A program made the translations under genes and the position numbers. The notes under the pieces are model-generated. The model was given only the letters and a program-made list of their open reading frames with translations, was not told where the DNA came from and ran no database searches. Shown here piece after piece: positions 1 through 5,438 of a DNA stretch of 5,594 bases (positions are counted from its first letter, which is position 1; each line of letters begins with the position of its first letter). Origin of the DNA: Pseudomonadota bacterium (GTDB taxonomy: Bacteria; Pseudomonadota; Alphaproteobacteria; Micropepsales; Micropepsaceae). The DNA is taken from assembly GCA_021817355.1 (NCBI GenBank), contig JAKAVI010000327.1, positions 1 through 5,594 of the forward strand, given 5' to 3'.

Positions 1-174
1 TTCATAGACCTTGTCGCTGCCCCCCGTCATTGGGCTATGACGTAGACGTCGTGCTCACGTGTGGACGGCTCCTGTTTTGCAAGGATGCTGTTTGACGCTC
101 TGGCCGATGGTCGGGCGCGCTCATCTATCAGGCCTTTTTCCCGGCACATGAGCGCTGGCCTTGATGGAAGGCCG
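1..174. other. left edge, no gene assigned
   Basis: The open minus-strand frame running to a stop at 27-29 continues from the transposase remnant but shows no recognisable motif here. It may be more decayed IS110 sequence or unrelated flanking DNA. The first 42 bases on the plus strand could encode a short C-terminal tail of a gene lying outside the window (ending at a TAG at 43-45), but nothing supports that. I assign no gene. Confidence 0.4.
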
Positions 175-350
175 CGAACCAGGTCCCAAATCATCATCGC
201 GCGCTCGAACCACTGGGCACTACGCGGCAGGATGATCAAAAGACGCACAACATCAAGGCGCCGCAGCTGACGCCTTAGGAAAACTTCGGCAACCCAACCC
301 ACGCCATGCGCCTGGAACACGTTCTTCGTGATATCAGGGGCATTTTGTCA
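175..350 (-). pseudogene. IS110-family transposase N-terminal remnant
   Basis: On the minus strand from about position 347 the frame reads a short stretch, DITKNVFQAHGV, then EVFLRRQLRR. This matches the start of IS110-family (IS1111-like) transposases, which typically read D-L-A-K-N-V-F-Q-x-H-G-V followed by a V-x-R-(K/R)-Q-L-R-R segment. The Asp encoded at 333-335 would be the first acidic residue of the DEDD (RuvC-like) catalytic domain. After LLIILP (about position 228) the similarity stops in this frame. A neighbouring frame shows a weak GSSAR-type resemblance to the G-S-A-H-x-W-A-R segment of the family, so the sequence looks frameshifted. The frame is closed by a stop at 348-350 just upstream and by another at 27-29, so no full transposase can be made. 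The remnant starts about 20 bp beyond the hipA stop. The family call is made from memory of the motif; the inner boundary is uncertain. Confidence 0.6.
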
Positions 351-370
351 GCGGCGCCATCCCTGGGGCC

Positions 371-1666
371 TCACTCGACGCGGTGAAGACTGGCGATCTG
401 TGCGCGGAAGTGCGCCTTCACCCCGGCTTTATCAGCAAATTCCGGCCAGCGTGCGACGGTCGCCCGCACTTCCTCAAGGATGGCCTTGTCGCGCCCGCGC
501 TTGAGACCAGCTGCTTTTGCAAAGGAAGTATAATCGGCCGGTTCGAAACCGTCACGCTTTCCGTTGAGCGACATCTGGTGCCGGCTGGTCCAGGGTCCAT
601 CCGGATTGTAGGCATAACTTACGTCAAATGCCGGTGAAAGCGACCATTTGCCAGAGCGGTCCATCAGAAAGGCGATGTTCTTGACATGATCATCCTGGTT
701 GCGCGCCAGAATATTGAACAGCGCGCGGCGATACTGCTCTTCGATCTCCCCCATGGTAAGGTCGAGCCGGCGCATGGCCATGATCGCCTGCTCATAGGAG
801 TTTGCGCCTGGCGTGTTGTAGTCATAGTGCATCAGGGCCGCGAGCGACTGCATGTGGATCTTCCCGCCATCCGGTCTCCTGTCAAAGCGACGCGTCATGA
901 AGTGCCGGCGGCCGTTTTCTTCGAGGAGGCGGCATTCGTTCATAGTGATGCCTGCGGCATGCGCCATGAGGTAGTAGGCATATTCGATGGCGCCAAAGCC
1001 CTTTGGATCTGCGAGATCCTTGTCTTTATTGTTGGCGACGCCGTCGAATTTGAGCAGCCAGTATTCGAAGCCCTTGCCTGCCTCAATCTGGCCTGAGCGA
1101 ACCTCTCCGGTGCCAGGGTTCCAGGCGATGATGGCCTTGGCCCTCGCACCGCCTGCCGAGGTCCCAACGCGCAGAATTTCCCTGAGGGCCTCCTTCTTGT
1201 GACCATCCGTCAGGGCGACCTTAAAGTGGTCACGGTCGCTCAGGATTTCCGACGCCAGTCTGACCAGGGCGTCAAGATCAACAGCTTCGGATTTCGTGTT
1301 CCTCGGCCCGATGGCCGGCCTGAACTCGAGCGCACCCATACCGCGGCTTCCCGTGTAGAGGAGGCGTTCGACTGCATTAAAGCTGCCTGCCGCACGTCCC
1401 TGCCGCGCGAGCCAGACATCAATGAGGGCATTGCCGAACCTGTCCGGCAGCGAGTCAGCGAGCAGACCCGGCAGCCCCCTGAAGCTTTCATGGGACAGCG
1501 CCGGAAAACTGTATGGTGCTGTACCAAGTGGCATCATCATCGGCGCGACCTGGATTGCGCTCCGGGCAAACTGTGGGTCGTACTGGAAGGTGGCGTGGCT
1601 TTGCCCCTCCTGCACGGAAACGGCGCCGATCAGTCGACCCCAGAGATGGACGGCTGCCAGGGTCAT
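371..1666 (-). CDS. hipA: HipA-family toxin, serine/threonine kinase
   Basis: A 431-residue HipA kinase, close to the roughly 440 residues of E. coli HipA, and apparently intact. Family members phosphorylate a translation-related target (glutamyl-tRNA synthetase for E. coli HipA) in the cytoplasm and cause growth arrest. The N-terminal subdomain carries LPGLLADSLPDRFGN (65-79), the family's G-L-P-x-x-x-A-D-S-L-P-D motif. The glycine-rich loop GTSAGGARAKA (168-178) contains Ser170, which corresponds to the autophosphorylated Ser150 of E. coli HipA. Lys206 in WLLKFD is the likely ATP-binding lysine. NQDDHVKN (323-330) gives catalytic Asp325 and metal-binding Asn330. LSPAFDVS (343-350) supplies the second metal-binding Asp, Asp348. 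The ATG lies inside the hipB stop (ATGA overlap), which fixes the start and implies translational coupling; no strong Shine-Dalgarno is seen. No key residue is missing. The actual substrate cannot be told from sequence. Confidence 0.95.
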   Translation of the reverse strand: MTLAAVHLWGRLIGAVSVQEGQSHATFQYDPQFARSAIQVAPMMMPLGTAPYSFPALSHESFRGLPGLLADSLPDRFGNALIDVWLARQGRAAGSFNAVERLLYTGSRGMGALEFRPAIGPRNTKSEAVDLDALVRLASEILSDRDHFKVALTDGHKKEALREILRVGTSAGGARAKAIIAWNPGTGEVRSGQIEAGKGFEYWLLKFDGVANNKDKDLADPKGFGAIEYAYYLMAHAAGITMNECRLLEENGRRHFMTRRFDRRPDGGKIHMQSLAALMHYDYNTPGANSYEQAIMAMRRLDLTMGEIEEQYRRALFNILARNQDDHVKNIAFLMDRSGKWSLSPAFDVSYAYNPDGPWTSRHQMSLNGKRDGFEPADYTSFAKAAGLKRGRDKAILEEVRATVARWPEFADKAGVKAHFRAQIASLHRVE

Positions 1667-2004
1667 GCGTCATCATCCCAGCTCCAGGTCCCGATTTCTT
1701 CGTCCCGGGGTGTTGAGGCCCGACGGCGCGCTCTGCCCTGGTTCTTCAGCTGTTCAATCGGCCGCGGTCCAGCAGGCGGGACCAATTGGTCGAGATTGCG
1801 CAGCAGGTTCAGGACGCGCAGAACACGGATGAGGTTGGTCAGCTGCACGGACTGCCCGCCCTCGAGCCGCTCCACGGTGCGCTTGGACACACCAGCCGCC
1901 TCCGCGAGCGCCTCCTGGGTGAGGTTATGGTCTAGCCGGACCTGGGAAAGCCGCAGCCCCAGTTCCTCGAGGACGGCAGCTTCGGTCTGGTCTTCTATCC
2001 TCAT
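1663..2004 (-). CDS. hipB: HipB-like antitoxin, Xre-type HTH regulator
   Basis: A 113-residue Xre/Cro-type helix-turn-helix protein, first gene of the hipBA operon. The HTH covers about residues 15-52: LRLSQVRLDHNLTQEAL leads into the turn AEAAGVS, and the recognition helix is SKRTVERLE (40-48). Residues 53-75 are a leucine-rich stretch likely to serve in dimerisation. The tail from about 78 is proline-, arginine- and acid-rich, ends in TWSWDDDA, and is probably flexible, as expected of an antitoxin exposed to proteolysis. E. coli HipB has 88 residues, so this one is longer, mostly through the tail. The role inferred from the family and from position is to bind and neutralise HipA and to repress the operon through the palindromes just upstream. 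The ATG at 2002-2004 has no convincing Shine-Dalgarno, and the predicted transcript begins only a few bases before it. Confidence 0.93.
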   Translation of the reverse strand: MRIEDQTEAAVLEELGLRLSQVRLDHNLTQEALAEAAGVSKRTVERLEGGQSVQLTNLIRVLRVLNLLRNLDQLVPPAGPRPIEQLKNQGRARRRASTPRDEEIGTWSWDDDA

Positions 2005-2027
2005 AACTCGCCATATATGGCGGATAA
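2004..2027. promoter_or_regulatory. operator-like palindrome 1 (hipBA)
   Basis: Centre at 2015.5. The core CGCCATATATGGCG (2009-2022) is a perfect 14-bp palindrome. The left half reads TAACTCGCCATA and the right half, complemented, TTATCCGCCATA. It covers the predicted -10, the transcription start and the hipB start codon, so a bound repressor would block initiation. The hexamer ATAACT also occurs as a direct repeat at both edges (2003-2008 and 2024-2029). Confidence 0.7.
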
Positions 2028-2042
2028 CTAGAAAAATGTCAA
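2007..2042 (-). promoter_or_regulatory. hipBA promoter, sigma70-like, near leaderless
   Basis: On the minus strand a perfect -35 hexamer TTGACA (2037-2042) is followed by a 17-bp spacer and CATATA (2014-2019), which matches TATAAT in four of six positions if allowance is made for the first base being C and the overlap with TATATG. Normal spacing puts the start site near 2007, only about 3 nt before the hipB ATG. The -10 lies inside palindrome 1, and palindrome 2 begins one base upstream of the -35, an arrangement suited to autorepression. The promoter is predicted from sequence only. Confidence 0.6.
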
Positions 2043-2043
2043 C

Positions 2044-2067
2044 TAACTCGTCAATTTTAACGAATTA
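2044..2067. promoter_or_regulatory. operator-like palindrome 2 (hipBA)
   Basis: Centre at 2055.5, 40 bp from palindrome 1. The left half is TAACTCGTCAAT and the complemented right half TAATTCGTTAAA, an imperfect dyad of the same motif. It ends one base short of the predicted -35 hexamer. Confidence 0.65.
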
Positions 2068-2077
2068 CATAATACTA

Positions 2078-2105
2078 CATAACTCGTCAAACTTGGTGAG
2101 TTATG
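2078..2105. promoter_or_regulatory. operator-like palindrome 3 (hipBA)
   Basis: Centre at 2091.5, 36 bp from palindrome 2. The outer arms CATAACTC and GAGTTATG are perfectly complementary over 8 bp, and 22 of the 28 positions are symmetrical. The half-sites are TAACTCGTCAAA and, complemented, TAACTCACCAAG. It has the best-preserved outer arms of the four. Confidence 0.65.
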
Positions 2106-2120
2106 GCATAAATGCCGCAT

Positions 2121-2147
2121 TTTTTCGCCATAAATGGCGAGTTATAG
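2121..2147. promoter_or_regulatory. operator-like palindrome 4 (hipBA)
   Basis: Centre at 2132.5, 41 bp from palindrome 3. The core CGCCAT-AA-ATGGCG (2126-2139) is symmetrical apart from the two central bases. The right half, complemented, is TAACTCGCCATT; the left outer arm has decayed to a T run. Read on the minus strand it is nearly the same as the left part of palindrome 1 (ATAACTCGCCAT then TATGGCG). Confidence 0.6.
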
Positions 2148-2156
2148 AAAGTGTGT

Positions 2157-2202
2157 GAGCCAGGATGCACTGCAATACCTGCACTGCATACCTACATGGC
2201 TC
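2157..2202. repeat. short tandem repeat within an inverted repeat
   Basis: Two adjoining copies, TGCACTGCAATACC (2166-2179) and TGCACTGCATACC (2180-2192), differ by one base. They are enclosed by the inverted pair GAGCCA (2157-2162) and TGGCTC (2197-2202). The site lies between the operator array and the decayed vapC. No function is recognised. Confidence 0.5.
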
Positions 2203-2443
2203 TTACGATCCACGCGCAAAACAACGCCCCCACAGGCCCTTCTTTCCCAATGCCTCAGGAGCGTCGAAGCCGTACTGGCCAGCCAAGGAGCGCGCTTCTA
2301 AAGCCTCAACGACATCTCGGCCGTCCGCAGAGAGCATCGTGGTGCCAGGAAACTGCCCGAAACCATTTCGACACCGCGCGTCATCGACCTTCTGACCGGA
2401 AAAGACTTGCGCTGCATTATCCTGCGACTGTCCCAGAGCCTCC
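2203..2443. other. unassigned region downstream of decayed vapC
   Basis: The minus-strand frame that contains the vapC remnant stays open through this stretch to a stop at 2203-2205, but only because of the frameshift at about 2502. Its translation shows no recognisable motif. The other frames also give nothing I can name. It is probably degenerate intergenic DNA or a fragment of an unidentified gene. Confidence 0.4.
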
Positions 2444-2697
2444 TCACGCAAGCATGAGGCCGAGATGTTCCCCCATCGGCGCGAAATTCCGGTTGTCGTG
2501 CACAATGCGTGGCGGTGCTCGATGCAGAAGGTGGCGATGATGATGTCGGGCGTTTTGCGGATCGTGACGCCCAGTTTTCTCAGCTTGCGATAGTTCCGGA
2601 CAGCGCGAGGGGCAAGATCGGCATAAAGAAACGGCACCAGTGCATGCCGGCGCAGGCCGCGTTCGATCTGCGCAGCATGCGTCTCATCGCGGGCGCG
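2444..2697 (-). pseudogene. vapC: decayed VapC-like PIN-domain toxin
   Basis: The minus strand encodes ARDETHAAQIERGLRR, HALVPFLYADLAPRAV, then NYRKLRKLGVTIRKTPD and IIIATFCIEHRHAL. This is the typical C-terminal two-thirds of a VapC ribonuclease (N-Y-R-x-L-R-x-x-G-V-T-I-R-K-T-x-D-x-x-I-A-T-F-C-I-E-H). After HAL, at about 2502, the frame is lost. In the next frame the expected ending appears, VHDNRNFAPMGEHLGLMLA, with a stop at 2444-2446, so one base is missing (probably TTGCTGCAC became TTGTGCAC). The repaired tail has Asn and Ala where the family has R-D-F-D. The N-terminal part with the first catalytic Asp (M-x-x-x-D-T/S) and the central Glu is absent or scrambled upstream of about 2697. 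No VapB-like antitoxin gene is visible. The open frame actually present runs 2784-2203 and would give a 193-residue chimera that is unlikely to be functional. Confidence 0.8.
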
Positions 2698-3033
2698 GCC
2701 CGCCCAGGCCTTGGCGACAGACCAAAAGTTTGTTGTGCGCCTATCGGCGACTTCCTGCGCGCTCGCACCGCCACCTGCGAGCATTCAGTGCCGCGCAGAG
2801 CACGCTTGTGGCAGCGCTGTGCTCTGGGTGGCTGTCGCGGCTGAAAACCTCTCGAGGGTGGAGCGCAGCCCTGGCATGAGAACCACCCTCTGACGCAACG
2901 GCAGCAAGCCCCCAGACAAAGAGAACTCTCCCGCAATTTTGTCATTCCCGCCCACGTCGCCAGCTTCTATCTTCCTCACCGGAGCCGGCAACGCCCCCGT
3001 ACGGCGGGTCAGTGTCAACAAGAGAATGCAATC
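2698..3033. other. unassigned region between decayed vapC and acyl-CoA dehydrogenase
   Basis: Several short frames are open here on both strands, but none has a recognisable motif, a convincing ribosome binding site or a VapB-like sequence. The part next to 2700 should hold the lost 5' end of vapC. The part before 3034 should hold the promoter of the catabolic operon: a TTGTCA at 2939-2944 exists, but no good -10 follows at the right distance. Confidence 0.4.
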
Positions 3034-4203
3034 ATGCTTTTGAGCCCCCTGGACCAGGAACACTTTGCCGACATCCGTGACGGCGTGCGGCGCCTATGTG
3101 CGGAATTTCCCGGCCAGTACTGGCGCGAACTTGATGGGCGGCGCGAATATCCCACCGCCTTCGTGAAGGCGCTGACGGCCGCAGGTTATCTTTCAGTGCT
3201 CATCCCCGAAGACTATGGCGGCTCGGGTCTTGGTCTTGGCGCGGCCGCGGCCATTCTCGAAACCATCCAGGCCGAAGGCTGCAATGGCGCCGCCTGCCAC
3301 GCCCAGATGTACACCATGGGCACCATCCTCAGACACGGCTCGGAGGAACAGAAGCGTCAATACCTGCCGGGAATTGCCAGCGGCGAGCTCCGCCTGCAGG
3401 CCTTCGGCGTCACCGAGCCCACCAGCGGCACCGACACCACCGCCCTGCGTACCACCGCCGTGCGTGACGGGGATAGCTATGTCGTCAATGGCCAGAAGAT
3501 CTGGACCAGCCGCGCCCAGCATTCTGATTTGATGCTGCTCCTGGCGCGCACAACGCCACGCTCCCAGGTGGCAAAGAAAACCGATGGCCTTTCCACCTTC
3601 ATCGTCGACATGCGCGAGGTCCTGGGCAAATCCCTCACCATCCGCCCCATCCGCACGATGATGAACCACGCCACCACCGAGGTCTTCTTCGACAACATGC
3701 GCATCCCCGCTCAAAACCTCCTTGGCGAGGAGGGCAAGGGCTTTCGCTATATCCTCTCGGGCATGAACGCCGAGCGCGTGCTCATCGCCGCCGAATGCGT
3801 CGGCGATGCCAAATGGTTCACGCGCAAATCGGTGGCCTATGCCAATGAGCGCAAAGTGTTTGACCGACTCATCGGGGCCAATCAGGGCGTAGCCTTTCCG
3901 ATTGCCAAAGCCTACGCCAACATGCGTGCGGCAGAGCTGATGGTGCATGAGGCCGCGCGCCTCTATGAAGCCGGCAAGCCCAATGGGGCCGAAGCCAACA
4001 TGGCCAAAATGCTGGCCGCCGACGCCTCCTTCGAGGCCGCCAATGTCTGCATCCAGACCCATGGCGGCTTTGGCTTTGCCGAGGAATACGATATCGAGCG
4101 CAAGTTCCGCGAAACCCGCCTCTACCAGGTCGCGCCGATCTCGACCAATCTGATCCTCGCATTCCTCGCCGAGCATGTACTCGGCCTGCCAAGGAGCTAC
4201 TGA
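3034..4203 (+). CDS. acyl-CoA dehydrogenase
   Basis: A 389-residue FAD-dependent acyl-CoA dehydrogenase, normal length for the soluble family and intact. It oxidises an acyl-CoA to the trans-2-enoyl-CoA and passes electrons to electron-transfer flavoprotein. The N-terminal helical domain spans about 1-120, with the conserved IPEDYGGSGLG (58-68). The middle beta domain includes the first family signature AFGVTEPTSGTDTTALRT (123-140) and WTSRA. The C-terminal helical domain carries QTHGGFGFAEEYDIERKFRETRLYQ (341-365, split here: QTHGGFGFAEEYDIER, KFRETRLYQ). The position of the MCAD-type catalytic Glu376 is Pro368 here, so the base is probably Glu247 in GMNAERVLIAAE, the location used by isovaleryl-CoA and long-chain dehydrogenases. 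An AGAG at 3021-3024, 9 bases before the ATG, is a modest ribosome binding site. The stop overlaps the next gene. Substrate unknown; a branched or otherwise substituted acyl-CoA is possible. Confidence 0.93.
   Translation: MLLSPLDQEHFADIRDGVRRLCAEFPGQYWRELDGRREYPTAFVKALTAAGYLSVLIPEDYGGSGLGLGAAAAILETIQAEGCNGAACHAQMYTMGTILRHGSEEQKRQYLPGIASGELRLQAFGVTEPTSGTDTTALRTTAVRDGDSYVVNGQKIWTSRAQHSDLMLLLARTTPRSQVAKKTDGLSTFIVDMREVLGKSLTIRPIRTMMNHATTEVFFDNMRIPAQNLLGEEGKGFRYILSGMNAERVLIAAECVGDAKWFTRKSVAYANERKVFDRLIGANQGVAFPIAKAYANMRAAELMVHEAARLYEAGKPNGAEANMAKMLAADASFEAANVCIQTHGGFGFAEEYDIERKFRETRLYQVAPISTNLILAFLAEHVLGLPRSY
4191..4196 (+). promoter_or_regulatory. ribosome binding site of thiolase gene
   Basis: AAGGAG placed 6 bases before the ATG at 4203, inside the last codons of the dehydrogenase gene. 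It confirms the thiolase start and supports coupled translation. Confidence 0.75.
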
Positions 4204-5399
4204 TGCGCCGCGCCGCCATTGTCTCCCCCTTGCGTACGCCCGTTGGTGCCTTTGGTGGCAGCCTGCGCGAAGCCCCGGTCGAAACCCTGGGCAGCACCGT
4301 GGTAAAGGCTGTGATCGAACGCAGCGGCATCGATCCGGCACGTATCGAAGACGTGGTGATGGCGCAGTCCTATGCCAACAGTGAAACCCCCTGCGTCGGT
4401 CGCTGGGTAGCGCTGGCCGCGGACCTGCCCATCGAGGTTCCGGGACTGCAAATCGATCGACGCTGTGGCGGAGGCCTTCAGGCCATCGCCACAGCCGCGA
4501 TGATGGTAGAAAGCGGTGCCTGCGACGTCGTCCTCGCGGGCGGCGTCGAGAGCATGAGCCGCATCGAGTACTACACCACCGACATGCGCTGGGGTAAACG
4601 CGCAGGGACCACAGAGCTTTATGACCGCCTCGAGCGCGGTCGTGAACGCTCGCAACCGGTGGAGCGGTTTGGCCGGATCTCGGGAATGATCGAAACCGCG
4701 GAAAATCTCGCACGAGACTACAGGATCACCCGCGAAGAGGCCGATGCCTTTGCAGCCGAGAGTCATCGACGCGCTGCCACCGCCTGGAGCGAGGGCCGCT
4801 TCGCGGCCGAGGTCGTTCCCGTCCATGTGCCTCAGCGCAAGGGTGAGGCCATCATCTTTGATCGTGATGAGGGTATCAGACCTCAGAGCACGCCAGCCTC
4901 GCTCGCCAAGCTCCCGGTGCTGATGAAGGATGGAATCGTCACCGCCGGCAATTCCGCCCAGCAGAATGATGCCGCCGCGGCCTGCCTGGTGGTGGCCGAG
5001 GACAAGCTGCACGAACTTGATCTGACGCCAATGGCCTTTCTCGTCGGCTGGTCTGCGGTGGGCTGCGAGCCATCGCGCATGGGGATTGGTCCGGTCCCCG
5101 CGACGGCAAAGCTACTGACAAAGTCCGGGCTAACCCTTGAGGCCATGGGTCTTGTCGAGATCAATGAGGCCTTTGCCGCCCAAGTGCTCGCTGTTCTCAA
5201 GGGCCTTGACTGGGACGATCGCGATCGCCTCAACGTCAACGGCTCGGGGATCTCGCTCGGTCATCCGATCGGTGCCACCGGAGTTCGTATCATGACCACG
5301 CTGCTTCATGAGATGGAGCGCCGTAAGGTACGCTTTGGCCTTGAAACCATGTGCATCGGCGGCGGACAGGGCATGGCGGCAATCTTCGAGCGCAGCTGA
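4203..5399 (+). CDS. thiolase (acetyl-CoA C-acyltransferase)
   Basis: A 398-residue thiolase of typical length with all catalytic residues. It would cleave a 3-ketoacyl-CoA with CoA to acetyl-CoA (or propionyl-CoA) and a shortened acyl-CoA, or run the reverse condensation. The nucleophile is Cys88 in IDRRCGGGLQAI (84-95). NEAFA starts at 321 with Asn321, His354 lies in SLGHPIGATG, and the proton-donor Cys384 lies in MCIGGGQGMA near the C-terminus. VESGACDVVLAGGVESMS (102-119) is the conserved segment following the nucleophile helix. Two local variants are seen: CGGGLQA where C-x-S-G-L-Q-A or C-G-S-G is commoner, and GSGISLGHP where many have GGAIALGHP. The ATG overlaps the dehydrogenase stop (TGATG), and AAGGAG (4191-4196) lies 6 bases upstream, a strong ribosome binding site within the preceding gene. 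The two genes are therefore one operon serving beta-oxidation-type chemistry. A biosynthetic role is less likely given the dehydrogenase partner. Confidence 0.93.
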   Translation: MRRAAIVSPLRTPVGAFGGSLREAPVETLGSTVVKAVIERSGIDPARIEDVVMAQSYANSETPCVGRWVALAADLPIEVPGLQIDRRCGGGLQAIATAAMMVESGACDVVLAGGVESMSRIEYYTTDMRWGKRAGTTELYDRLERGRERSQPVERFGRISGMIETAENLARDYRITREEADAFAAESHRRAATAWSEGRFAAEVVPVHVPQRKGEAIIFDRDEGIRPQSTPASLAKLPVLMKDGIVTAGNSAQQNDAAAACLVVAEDKLHELDLTPMAFLVGWSAVGCEPSRMGIGPVPATAKLLTKSGLTLEAMGLVEINEAFAAQVLAVLKGLDWDDRDRLNVNGSGISLGHPIGATGVRIMTTLLHEMERRKVRFGLETMCIGGGQGMAAIFERS

Positions 5400-5438
5400 G
5401 ACACCTTCTGCTCGCAACCTCCTCCCGGAATAGGAAGC

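Noticed and set aside
2105..2116. GGCAT-AA-ATGCC dyad as a fifth HipB operator.
   Set aside because: It lacks the TAACTC arms and the CGCC core of the other four, and falls between two of them. Kept only as a remark.
1199..2158. 319-codon open frame on the plus strand across hipB and hipA.
   Set aside because: It is antisense to two clear family members, lacks any motif, and even runs through the AT-rich operator region. It is an antisense shadow in GC-rich DNA.
2939..2973. TTGTCA with downstream TTCTAT or TATCTT as a promoter for the dehydrogenase operon.
   Set aside because: The spacers are 20 or more bases and the -10 candidates are poor, so I do not call it.
2785..3063. 92-codon minus-strand frame ending right before the open frame that contains vapC, considered as a VapB antitoxin.
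   Set aside because: The translation has no ribbon-helix-helix, AbrB-like or HTH pattern and reads like random sequence. The start would lie inside the dehydrogenase gene.
3193..4713. 506-codon open frame on the minus strand.
   Set aside because: It lies opposite the dehydrogenase and thiolase genes, whose catalytic motifs are intact. The translation is low-complexity, rich in Arg, Gly and His, and has no motif.
4197..5012. 271-codon open frame on the minus strand.
   Set aside because: Antisense shadow of the thiolase gene, without motif or ribosome binding site.
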